From assembly GCF_040954645.1 (NCBI RefSeq), contig NC_092806.1, positions 22,469,644-22,533,643 on the forward strand: DNA of 64,000 nucleotides. Reading direction: 5' to 3'. This DNA is from Diabrotica undecimpunctata. Its lineage: Eukaryota > Arthropoda > Insecta > Coleoptera > Chrysomelidae. Position numbers and translations under genes: made by a program. This document shows, one piece after another, positions 21,541-31,088 of the stretch (position 1 is the stretch's first letter; each line of letters opens with the position of its first letter). The notes beneath the pieces were generated by a model. It had not been told where the DNA came from, made no database searches, and saw only the letters and a list, made by a program, of their open reading frames with translations.

Positions 21541-22930
21541 ATATCTATACAGCCCTTGCTGTCTAATTTTGGACATAGGCCTCCTATTCCTTCTTCCACG
21601 TCTCTCTAGTATAGGCAGTTTGTATCCTCTTCGGGCCTGCGTGTTTCTTCAAGTCATCTGACCATCCCATTTGTGGGCTTCCTCTTTTTCGTTTGTAACT
21701 ATATGGTCTCTAGTGTATAATCATCTTGTTCCATCTGTCGTCTTTCTGTCTTATGGTATGTGCAGCGAACTTCCACTTAAGTTTTGCTATCTGCGTTAAT
21801 ACATCGGTCACTTTTGTTTTGTTGCGGATCCAAGTATTTCTTTTCTTGTCTGATATCCTGATGTTCAGCATTTGCCTTTCCATGGCTCTTTGGGTCTTTG
21901 CTATTTTTTCCATGTTTTCCTCAGTGAACGTCCAAGTTTAAGAACCGTAGGTGAGAACAGGAAGTATACATTGGTTGAAGACTCTTGTTTTTAAATATTG
22001 GGGGTATTTTCTATTTTTTAGTATATAGCAAAGTTTTTCGAAGGATACCCAAGCCAACCGTATCCTTCTCTTTATTTCTCCGATCTGATTTTCTTTATTT
22101 AATTTAACTAGTTGTCCCAAATATACATATTCTTTTACTTGTTCTATAGTTGTTTGTTCAATTGTAATTATTAATTCTTCTGGTTGGCTGGTCATAATTT
22201 TCGTTTTATTATAATTCAGTTGTAGACCTATTTTTGTTGACCGTTTGTTCAACTATTTTGATGGATGTTGTTGCTTGATCATATACACTGGAAATTAAGT
22301 CCGTATATCTATAGTCTATTCTCCCATTTTGTAAAGACTTCTTTACTGCCCAATGTTTTACCTTATCAAATGCTTTTTCAAAGTCTGCAAATGCCATATA
22401 CATTGGGATTTGATATTCGTTGTCCTTTTCAATTAATATTTTTATGGTAAGTAGAAGGTCGCTTGTACTGAATCCTTTTCTAAAACCGGCTTGCTTTCTT
22501 GACTGGTAATAATCTAACTTAGTTGTTAATTTGTTTGTTAGTAGTTTAGTTAACAGTTTGTACATTTCATTCAGTAGCGTTATGGGGCTATAGTTTTTCA
22601 AATGTTTTCTATCGCCTTTCTTAAATAGTAATAGTGTTATTGCTTCGTTCCATGTGGTGGGTATTTGTTTTGTGTTTAATATTTTATTCATTAGTACATA
22701 AAGGACTTTCACTGTAGTTTTCCCCCATTTTTTAGCATTTCCACAGTTATTCCATCTTTCCCAGGAGATTTGTTATTCTTCATTTCTTTGAGTGCCTTTT
22801 TTATTTCATTTTTACTGATTTCTGGTTGTAGGTCAGAGTTAAAGTTCTTTATTTTCAGTTGTAACTGATTACGGATTTCTTGGGTTGTTTTTTGTTCTGT
22901 TTTATAGAGATTTGTATATTATTCATCACC
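21541..22930 (-). pseudogene. RTE-type LINE, reverse transcriptase with catalytic block deleted
   Basis: The minus strand carries NNKSPGKDGI-like start (about 22760), LLLFKKGDRKHLKNYSPITL, QAGFRKGFSTSDLLL, MAFADFEKAFDKV, then, through a short overlap at 22209-22252, GLQLNYNKTKIMTSQPEE, EYVYLGQLV and LPVLTYGS, and the tail RGSPQMGWSDDLKKH. The segment that should contain RGVRQGD and FADD is absent between TTSIKIVEQTVNK and KIGLQLNYNK, so an internal deletion removed the active site. A stop at 21938 and further frameshifts follow. Same broad clade as 1401-3912. Confidence 0.85.
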
Positions 22931-22964
22931 TTAGTTATCACCTACCAATCATAATTACTAATCG

Positions 22965-23405
22965 TTTTGAATCCACTGCTGAACATAGTCCTCACATAAA
23001 TAATTCTATTGTATCCAATCTTGACCACCTTTAATCCAGTTGTACTGGATGCGCTTGATGTCGTCCCACCACCTTGTTGGAGGACGTCCTCGATTACGAT
23101 AACCATCGTGCCTAGGTCTCCATTCTAAAATTTTCCAACTAAAACTAGGTATATCTTAAGTTATAATTATTTTAACTGTATCTGTAACACCATATTTTCT
23201 CCTAAAGATTTTATTTGAAACTCTGTGTCCGAAGGATATATTCAACATTGGTCTCTCCATTACTCGCTGTGCCACTTGCCATGAATATTTCAGCTCCATA
23301 CGTTAGAAACTGGGAGTACACACTAATCAAAGACCTTCTATAAGCACAATGGAATATCTGACCTAAAGACTTCCCTCAGTTTTTCGTAAGCTGCCCAAAT
23401 ACTTA
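22965..23405 (-). pseudogene. RTE-type LINE, 3' fragment
   Basis: Minus strand: VMERPMLNISFGHRVSN, then KILEWRPRHDGYRNRGRPPT, RWWDDIKRIQYNWIKGGQD and YVQQW. This is the C-terminal region of the family seen at 3.6-3.9 kb. Decayed by stops. Confidence 0.75.
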
Positions 23406-23429
23406 TAGGTATTATCATCATCATTCTGA

Positions 23430-24690
23430 CTTTACAACATTGCGTGGATCCTAGCCTCCTTAACAATTTCTCTCCAGTCGTCCCTATCCATCGCCTTCCT
23501 CTGTCAAGCACGTAGGATTTGTGGTTGCGTGCTTATTTTCATATACCTCGTTTTGTTGGTGTTTATTATTAAACCCATTTTTGTAGCTGATTCATTTAAT
23601 GCTACATACGCCTCTCTTACAGCTTTTTCCGTTCTCCCAACAATATTGATATCATCAGCATAGACAAAGATTTGCACTGAATATATTGAGCCAATGGTTG
23701 TGATTTGTGACATACGTATTACTTTTTCCAGAGCCAGATTAAACAGTATACAGGAGAGAGGGTCTACCTGGCGCAGCCCGTTATTTGTTGCAAAGTTTCA
23801 GTTCCCTCTGAATTCATACTCTATATTCAACTTTTTCAAGAGTTAGTTAAATTTACCAACTGATTTGGTATTCCAAGCTCTTTTATTGCTTTGAACATTT
23901 CTCTTCCATTCACATAGTCGTATGCTGCTTTATAGTCTATAAATATGTGATGAGTATCAATACCATGTTCCAGTGATTTTTCTAAAATTTGTTTCAGCTA
24001 GAGCATTCAATTATATCTCCTTTTTTGTATATGGTGCAAAGTATTCCAATATTCCAAATATTGGAGAGGAATTTATATATCCATATTTCTTTTATAAGCT
24101 GCTGTAATGCTATTATGTTATCGTGGCCACTTTCTTTATATAGCTCAGCTAGGAGATTATCTATTCCGGGTGATTTGTTTCTGGCTAGTTTTTTAACTGC
24201 ATCTTTAACTTCAAGAATCGTTGGTGGTTCCTCTTCCCTCTCGCATTTCCCCTTCCTCTCTTTCGTCTTCGAGGTTTTCTTCCTCTTCCTCTATATTAAG
24301 TGCCTGGTTATAGTATTCCACCCATCTATTTAATACATCTTTTCTTGTTGCTTATAGATCGCTATTCTGACTTTTGCATTGTCTTCTGGTTGCCTTGAAC
24401 TCTTTTCTGTTGATGTTAACTTTCTTATAGAATGCTCTGAATTCTTTCTCTCTATTGAGGTTTTCTATATATTTAACTTCCTTATTTAAGTGGTTTGGTT
24501 TTTTTCTTTTGTGTATCCTCTTTTCTTTTTTTCTTTTATTGCATTCTTGTATTCATCGTCAAACCAATGATTTTTACGAGCACAAATTTTTGTTCCTATT
24601 TCATCTTCCGCTAGTGCTTCCAATCTTCCGCTAGTGCTTCCATGTCTTCCTTTATTCTGGTCTAGTAGAAGTCTATATATGTCTGGATAC
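23430..24690 (-). pseudogene. non-LTR retrotransposon (YADD type), linker and reverse transcriptase
   Basis: Going down the minus strand: ICARKNHWFDDEYKNAIKEK (endonuclease-RT linker, about 24550), EVKDAVKKLARNKSPGIDNL and ICTIYKKGD-like start of RT (24000-24220), THHIFIDYKAAYDYVNGREM with FKAIKELGIPNQL (about 23880-23960), and FVYADDINIVGRTEKAV with MGLIINTNKTRYM (23504-23713). Frameshifts between most blocks. The family is that of 8837-9690. A perfect 20-bp tandem duplication lies at 24603-24642. Confidence 0.75.
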
Positions 24691-25660
24691 TTATAGGTAT
24701 ATCCTTGTTCAAGTCGCGTACCATTAGTTAAAATGTTTTTGGCCAGTGCAAAGTTGGTCATGTATTGTATTTTGAAAAAGTTAATTTTAAGGCCAACTCG
24801 TTTATAAAAGCTGTTAAGGTCTTGAAGAAGTTAGATGATCCACCCGGTCTGCAATAAGGACTATGTCGTCTAAAACCTCAAGTTGTTCAGAAACTCCTTA
24901 TTTATGTTGACTTCAATATTTTCCCAATCATTGTTTCTCATGGCACTGTAATAAAGCGTTAAATAGTTTAGGAGAGATGGTATCTACTTACCTAATACCC
25001 TTCTTCAAGAAAAATGTGTTTGTGTGGCGATAGTACATTATCACTGTAGCTGTTGCGCTGTTATATATGTGTATTCCGAAGAAAAGTTGTGTACCTATGT
25101 ATGATGAATACTGTACTCTGTAAGAGCCCTTAACATGGACCTACACTGGACTGAGTCAAATGGTCGCTCAAAGTCTACAAGTAGTAATATCAATGGCTCG
25201 TTGTATTATATAACTTTCGCTATCAAGCAACATAATTTCTTGTAGATGGTCATTCGTTCCAAAGTGACTCCTAGTTCTGCTTGCTCCAAAGGTTGGAGCT
25301 TATATAAATGAGATAATAAGCTGATAGGTCTGTAGTTTCCAATTTCTGTTAAATCTGATTTTTTTGTAATATTATCGTTACCTTATATCGCTCCAAAGTT
25401 TGATGAAAATCTAGGTTAGGCATCAGTTGGTTAGAAAGTATTCTCATAAAGGCCTTATATAAATGAGATAACAAGCTGACAGGTCTGTAGTTTCCAATTT
25501 CTGTTACATCTCGTTTTTTTTTGCAATATTATCGTTACATTAAAGAGGCAGGCATTATAAAGAGGCTTTTATAAAACGACTGAGGAGGTGGAGATACCGA
25601 AATAACAGTTATATCGTTGTATTGATTTCGATTTAGACGTGAAAAGTTTAACTAGTTTGT
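24690..25660 (-). pseudogene. RTE-like LINE reverse transcriptase fragment
   Basis: Minus strand: ISLLSHLYKLQPLEQAELGV (about 25290), LLLVDFERPFDSVQC (about 25170), a mutated catalytic block LDDIVLIADRVDHL where FADD is expected (about 24865), GLKINFFKIQYM and ILTNGTRLEQGYTYKYP. At about 24690 it passes directly into the other LINE, so two retroelements are joined here. Two copies of an 87-bp segment (25299-25385 and 25453-25540) indicate local duplication. Confidence 0.7.
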
Positions 25661-25739
25661 ACTTCAATGCCATAATATATGGCTTTTATTTCATATATAC
25701 ATATATATACATTTTCTTCTTCTTTTTATATAGACATGA

Positions 25740-27097
25740 TTCTGTGTGTTTTTCAATGTACCTCCAGTAAGTTGTGGTTTCATTGTTTTCGTGGTCTTCC
25801 TACTGATCGTCTTCCTATTGGGGAATCGTCTCTTGCCGTCTTTACTACCATATTTGTTGTTATTCGGCTTATATCATTGTTCCATTCTACTCTTCTATTT
25901 CTCACCCAGTTCTTGATGTTCTCCACCTTGCATCTACGTCGTTATCTGTACTTTTAGCTCTGTCCCATAGTGTCTTACCATCAATTTTTCTAAGTATTTT
26001 CATTTCTGCTGTTTCTAACATTCTTTTTGTCCTCTCTGTCAGATCTTGTTACTGCCGCATATGTCATTACTAATCTGTTTTTTCTATTCACTTGATCTTT
26101 TACTTCAGTTTAGAGCTTTCCGTAGCTAGATAATGTGATGCCTAGATATTTAAACTAAATCACTTGTTCTATTATCTGACCTTCCATCTCCAATTTACAT
26201 CTTAGTAAATTTGCTGTTGTACAATGAATTTTGTCTTTTTTGGGGAGATTAACATGTTAAATTTTCTGGCGGTTATATAAAATTCGGAACTGGCGGAACT
26301 GTTCCGCGCTGCAATAAGCAAAGTGAAGATAGCCGTGATGATCGCCAACGTCCGGAACGGATAGGCACTTTAAGAAGAAGATATAAAATTGGTGCAACAT
26401 ACGTTGCAAATCATTTTCACTTTGAGAGAGTAGTATGGCGTCATCTTGCATAGCAGAATATTTTAAGTTGTTTTTTTCCATTTGGTATCCTTTTTTAGTT
26501 CTTATTTTTTTTATTATTTCATCCTTAATCAGGTAGAACAATAGAGGAATCTCAGAGGAATCCTAGAGTAGAACTCAGGGAATCTCCCCTTCTTATCCAA
26601 TTGCCAGATTCAATATGATCGGTAAGTTCTTCTTCTAGTTTTACTTTTATTGTGTTGTTTTGGTAGATATTTCCGATCGTTTTGATTATTCCTAGAGGTA
26701 TCTTATTTGCGTACAGTAAGTGAATAACGTCTTTTAATTTGACCCGGTCAAATGCCTTCTTAATGTCCACGAAAGATAGCTATGCCAGTTTGTTGTATTC
26801 TAATGATTTCTCTTGCACTTGCCTCATTATAAATATAGCGTCGGTGCATGATCTTCCAGACCTAAAACCTTGTTGTTCTTCTGCTAATGTTATAATTTCA
26901 TTCCGTTTATTTGTTATCACTTTGGTTGTTAATTTTAGTGTTGTGTTTAATAAATTAATTCCTATGTAAATTTTCGGGTCCGATTTGACTCCCTTTGTGA
27001 AGAGAGATATTAGGATGCTTGATCTCCATTCTTGAGAAATTCTGTATATAAGAGAATTAGGAATATCTAAATTTCTTAAAAAATAAGAATAAGGCAT
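25740..27097 (-). pseudogene. APE-type LINE, reverse transcriptase to 3' end
   Basis: Minus strand order: WRSSILISLFTKGVKSD, GFRSGRSCTDAIFIMRQVQE, LSFVDIKKAFDRVKLKDVIH, IIKTIGNIYQNNTIKVK, a decayed RRGDSLSSTLGF, SAMQDDAILLSQSENDLQRM (catalytic AxDD, about 26440) and a C-terminal KVENIKNWVRNRRVEWNND with RRSVGRPRK (about 25790-25900). Interrupted at 26285-26380 by a tiny + strand LINE copy. Related to the fragments at 47-49 kb. 5'-truncated near 27097. Confidence 0.8.
26285..26380 (+). mobile_element. GAA-tailed LINE, 96-bp copy with 10-bp target duplication
   Basis: ATATAAAATT at 26275-26284 is repeated at 26381-26390. The 96 bp between encode ELFRAAISKVKIAVMIANV, RNG stop, and an AAGAAGAAG tail: the last 30 codons of the LINE family at 14753, 54703 and 57872. 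Inserted within the minus-strand LINE, breaking it after LQRMLHQF. One of the shortest complete insertions in the window. Confidence 0.9.
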
Positions 27098-27537
27098 ATC
27101 TTTTTAACAAAACAGTTAACAAAAGAATTTATTGAAAAAAATACACGCCTAATATGGAAAATAATAAAAAAATATTTATTAGTAATGGTCAAAATTTCCC
27201 TAATTGTGTTACCTCGTTATATAAATGAACTAGTCCAAAATTTTTTTATCAGAACACGTATTAATAGCACAGTAAATTTAATTGATATGGACGATACTTA
27301 GGAATTTCCACAATCATTCCCATTTACTCGGTTCACATTTCTTATTATGCAGGAAATCGAGATCTTATCATCGTTGGATAACAAAGAATATTTATTAGAT
27401 GTAATTTTATATGCAACAATTTTAAAAATTGATTTGAGACCATTAAACATGTAATATTTAAGTTTGTTATTACAAAGCACAATTATAATATTCTTTTATT
27501 TTTGACTTTTCGAACTACACAATTCTCATATTAGAAA
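27098..27537. other. AT-rich spacer, no gene seen
   Basis: No motif recognised in either strand. Confidence 0.5.
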
Positions 27538-27539
27538 TA

Positions 27540-28965
27540 TGCTTTTTTTTATTTAGAAAATCGCATCGACCAAATGGCCATTAGCGAAAAACTAGTGGAT
27601 TACATTAGGTACAATTACTTCATTACAATTTGGTTTATTAAATATTGTGATACTTATTAATGTCTTTCAAGAAATTCAGAGTATTGATAAAGTTACAGTC
27701 TGCACCTAGAGCTTCTATAAGTGTTCCTGGTATCTTGTTATTGCTTCGTTGTTGATTGTAGAGGGGACATTCACATAGTAGGTGCATTATTGTTAGTGTC
27801 GTATTACAGGTCTCACATCGCGGCGGTTCGCACTTTTTAATTAAGTAATCATGCGTTAACCTAGTATGTCCGAGTCTGAGGCGCGTTACTATTATTTCTT
27901 GGCTTCTTGACTTAGGTAACACATTCCATGCCTGTATGCTGGGTTTCACCATTTTTAATTTTGAATTCGACACATTCCATTTATTTTTCCACGCACTTAA
28001 GATTGATTTTTTTATATAAGCTTTTATATCCGTTGATACTGATGTGTTTACGATCTCGGAAACGTCACTCACTATCGCGTCTTTCGCACTATGATCAGCA
28101 GTTTCGTTGCCTTTTATTCCTATATGGGATGGGATCCAGATGAAATTTATCTCATTATGATTGATATAAGCCTGAAGAAGGACTGTTTTAATTTTTTTTA
28201 AAAGCGGGTTTTTTGGATACAGTTGTCGGATGCTTTGTATAGCACTAAGTGAGTCTGTTAAGATAATATATTTGGAGTTTGTTGTCAGATTGATTAGTTC
28301 TATGGCGCGATAGAGAGCATACAGTTCAGCTGTATAGATAGTACTAACATTAGATAGTTTGAATTTAAGGACCTTCTCTGGAGTTACTACAGACGCTCCC
28401 ACACCTTCGGATGATTTTGAACCATCAGTGTATATCTGGGTATGATTTTTATAACCACTAATGATTTTTCTAAAATGGGAAATAATTAGATCAGGATTAG
28501 TGGAGTTTTTATCAAATGACGTAAGTTTAAAGTTATATGATGGTATGTTTTGAATCCAAGGTGGATTATGATCATATGTGTATGGAAGACATTCAGGTAT
28601 GACAATATCAAACAGATGCAAATGGTCTTTTATCCTTTTATAGAAAGGTTTATTAGAACGGTGATTTGCATTAAGGTTTGGGTAATTATCAGTAAAAGTA
28701 TTTCTATAGACAGGATTTTTTGCATTATCCTTAATTTTTGTTGCATATGTTAGACTAAGGTAAGCTCTTCTATCATTTAACGACAATTCATTTGCTTCGC
28801 AAAGTAAACTTTCAATCGGTGTTGTACAAAAGGCTCCCAGGCATATTCTGAGTGCTGTGTTATGAATAGTATCGAGCTTTTTAAGTACTGATTTCGATGC
28901 TGAGTCGTAAGCTATAGCCGCGTAGTCTAGCTGTGAGAAATATGCTTTATTGTCACTGAAAATTA
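27540..28965 (-). mobile_element. I-like LINE, 5'-truncated, with RNase H domain
   Basis: 3' part of a non-LTR element of the RNase H-bearing group (I/Nimb-like; clade inferred). The minus-strand reading frame is open from about 28953 to 27638, followed by a 3' untranslated stretch and an A-rich end near 27543. Truncation at about 28965 removes reverse transcriptase. The lack of stops over about 437 codons makes it one of the youngest LINE copies here. Confidence 0.85.
27638..28951 (-). CDS. I-like LINE ORF2 C-terminus: RNase H and zinc finger (partial, uninterrupted)
   Basis: Starts in a truncated frame with SQLDYAAIAYDSASKSVLKK (the post-RT thumb region). The RNase H domain shows all four acidic positions: IYTDGSKSSEG, YTAELYALYRAIE, ILTDSLSAIQSI and WIPSHIGIKGNETADHSAKD. 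A zinc-binding motif CEPPRCETCNTT..MHLLCECPLY follows, then a short tail to the stop at 27638. RNase H would remove the RNA template during integration. There is no start codon of its own because the element is truncated, so it is unlikely to be expressed as a functional protein. Confidence 0.85.
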   Translation of the reverse strand, partial: NKAYFSQLDYAAIAYDSASKSVLKKLDTIHNTALRICLGAFCTTPIESLLCEANELSLNDRRAYLSLTYATKIKDNAKNPVYRNTFTDNYPNLNANHRSNKPFYKRIKDHLHLFDIVIPECLPYTYDHNPPWIQNIPSYNFKLTSFDKNSTNPDLIISHFRKIISGYKNHTQIYTDGSKSSEGVGASVVTPEKVLKFKLSNVSTIYTAELYALYRAIELINLTTNSKYIILTDSLSAIQSIRQLYPKNPLLKKIKTVLLQAYINHNEINFIWIPSHIGIKGNETADHSAKDAIVSDVSEIVNTSVSTDIKAYIKKSILSAWKNKWNVSNSKLKMVKPSIQAWNVLPKSRSQEIIVTRLRLGHTRLTHDYLIKKCEPPRCETCNTTLTIMHLLCECPLYNQQRSNNKIPGTLIEALGADCNFINTLNFLKDINKYHNI

Positions 28966-29199
28966 TTGACCAGTTTTATGGACAAAGCTAAAAAAGAATC
29001 AGTCAAAAAGTACAAAAAGTATAAAAAGTATAAAACAAAAACAAATATAATAAAAAAAAACAGAACAATACAATTTTAAATTAGTAAAATTATTGTATCA
29101 CTTACATAATTTGTACAGACAACAACAAATGAGACAAATTGTAGCCACTGCTTGAGACACCCAAATGTAATTATAAACAATACTAATTTTGTTTCTTTG

Positions 29200-30110
29200 T
29201 TATACATTAAGAAACTCGTCAACTGAATAATATGGTCTTTCAGAGAGATAGATTTTTGTCATCTTACGAAACTTAATGAAAGATGTTGCGGATTTAATTT
29301 CTCTTGGAAGGTGATTATAAAGTTTTTTTGCACTATATAGAATAGAATTCTTTATTAGTTGAGTGGACGGGATCGGTAAATAAACGTTACAATCCGAATT
29401 TCTAATGGAGTAGCCATGATCATGTCTATCGGGAAAAATGTTTAGATGGTTGCGAATCAAACAAACCGTTTCCAAAATAAATAAAGAGGGAGGCGTCAAA
29501 ATTTCGTGATTTTTGAAGTAGGTCTTGCAATGAGTTGTTTGTTTGAAGCCAAATATTAACGCAACTTAAAAATAGTATCAAATTGGGCCGCTGTACTAGA
29601 ACCCCAAAATGGAAGCCCATATCGAAGATGGGACTCGAACAATGAGAAATATGCCATTTTGACAGAAGATAAATTTAGTTCCTTCGAAACAGATCTTATT
29701 GCAAAGCAAGCTGAGCAAGCTGAGCAAAGCAAGCTGAGGCTAGTTTCTTCCTTAAGGAGTCAGTATGCAAGGACCATTTAAGATCGCTGTCGATAAGAAT
29801 ACCTAGAAATTTCACGGAGTTAACGATACTGGTTTGGCTCTCATTCAAAAGCAAGGGTTGAATGACTCCTTTATAAGATAATGCTACTGCCTTATCCACG
29901 TTAAAGCTAAGTAAGTTGGAGTCTGACCAAGGCTTGATTATAAGCAAATCAGCGGTTATAATTGAATGAAGCGTAGAAATATTAGAGCTGCTCCAAGTAA
30001 TACTGGTATCATCAGCACATAGAAATTGATTTTTTTTGATAGCATAGATTTTCTTCATTTCACTAGTTTTAATATATCTTTTAATCAGACAAACACACAA
30101 TGCTATTTCT
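29200..30110 (-). pseudogene. CR1/Jockey-group LINE, end of reverse transcriptase and C-terminus
   Basis: Minus strand: KKNQFLCADDTSITWSSSNI (catalytic ADD, about 30010), WSDSNLLSFNVDKAVAL, SVKFLGILIDSDLKW, then after frameshifts SLFILETVCLIRNHLNIFPD, HDHGYSIRNSD and LYNHLPREIKSATSFIKFRK. No RNase H domain. A small direct repeat of GCAAGCTGAGCAA at 29705-29730 sits within it. The first part of the RT is missing. Confidence 0.8.
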
Positions 30111-31085
30111 ATACGATATAGACAGACAATAATAGAATAAAGCAGTCAAAAGTATATAAGCTCACTTACTTCTCATCTAGTGTGATTAATTATAGTGTTT
30201 GGTAGACCATAATATTATCTTACGTTACGATAATTTATAGGTATATCTGTAGCAAATTATCTTTTTATATTCTAATTAAAGGGGTTCTGCAAATTTTAAT
30301 ACGCGTTTTTATTTCATTGTTTTGATTCCTTGTTTTGTTTGATTTCATTCTCAAATATTGACAGTTTAATACTCTGTTTAATAAAGCTGCTATAATGTAC
30401 ATTGTATATACACCTGTTTTCAACTACCGGTTGTGTAGTAATGAAAACTAATTGTTTATATAATATATAAACGCCCACATCAGTTCAATGTGACCTATAG
30501 ACGCATAATGTTGGTGTGTACTGTATAATATTAGCATGTAATATTTAACCTAATAATACGAGGGATCTCGACAATTATTATTTTAAAGAAAATTTGTGTA
30601 ATTTCTTATTTAATAAAAAATTTCCAGTTTTTAAGCTATATCTAACACGTCTATTAAATATTATAAAAATAGTAGTATATTTAAAAGATTAAAAAATAGT
30701 ACTTTATTTAAAAACAAATTAAATAAATTAATAAGCCAGGACCAAAACTCTTTTACTGCGACTAAATCAGGCACATTCCTCAAACTAGCTAAAATGTTTT
30801 TATGAGCGTAGGCGCAAAATTTCAGGCCAATGCTTTTTAAATGCAATCATTTTTTTCGAATATTCTCTTAGTCTAACATTCTTACTTCTTTTCTTGATCT
30901 CTTTACAATTCTTCATACCTATTATTACTGTGAAATTCTGTGCCATCCTAACTATCTATTATACCATCTAAGTATCTACCTTCTTCAAACTAAACACCAA
31001 TTATTACCTTAAGACTTTTGTTCCATTCAATCATTACTTCTCTCATATCCTTTTTTTATACCCTTCCATTTTTTTTACAGTTCTA
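30111..31085. other. about 1 kb AT-rich, no gene
   Basis: No coding signal, TIR or repeat recognised. Confidence 0.5.
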
Positions 31086-31088
31086 CAG

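Noticed and set aside
23989..24333. 114-codon + strand frame
   Set aside because: Antisense shadow of LINE reverse transcriptase on the minus strand.
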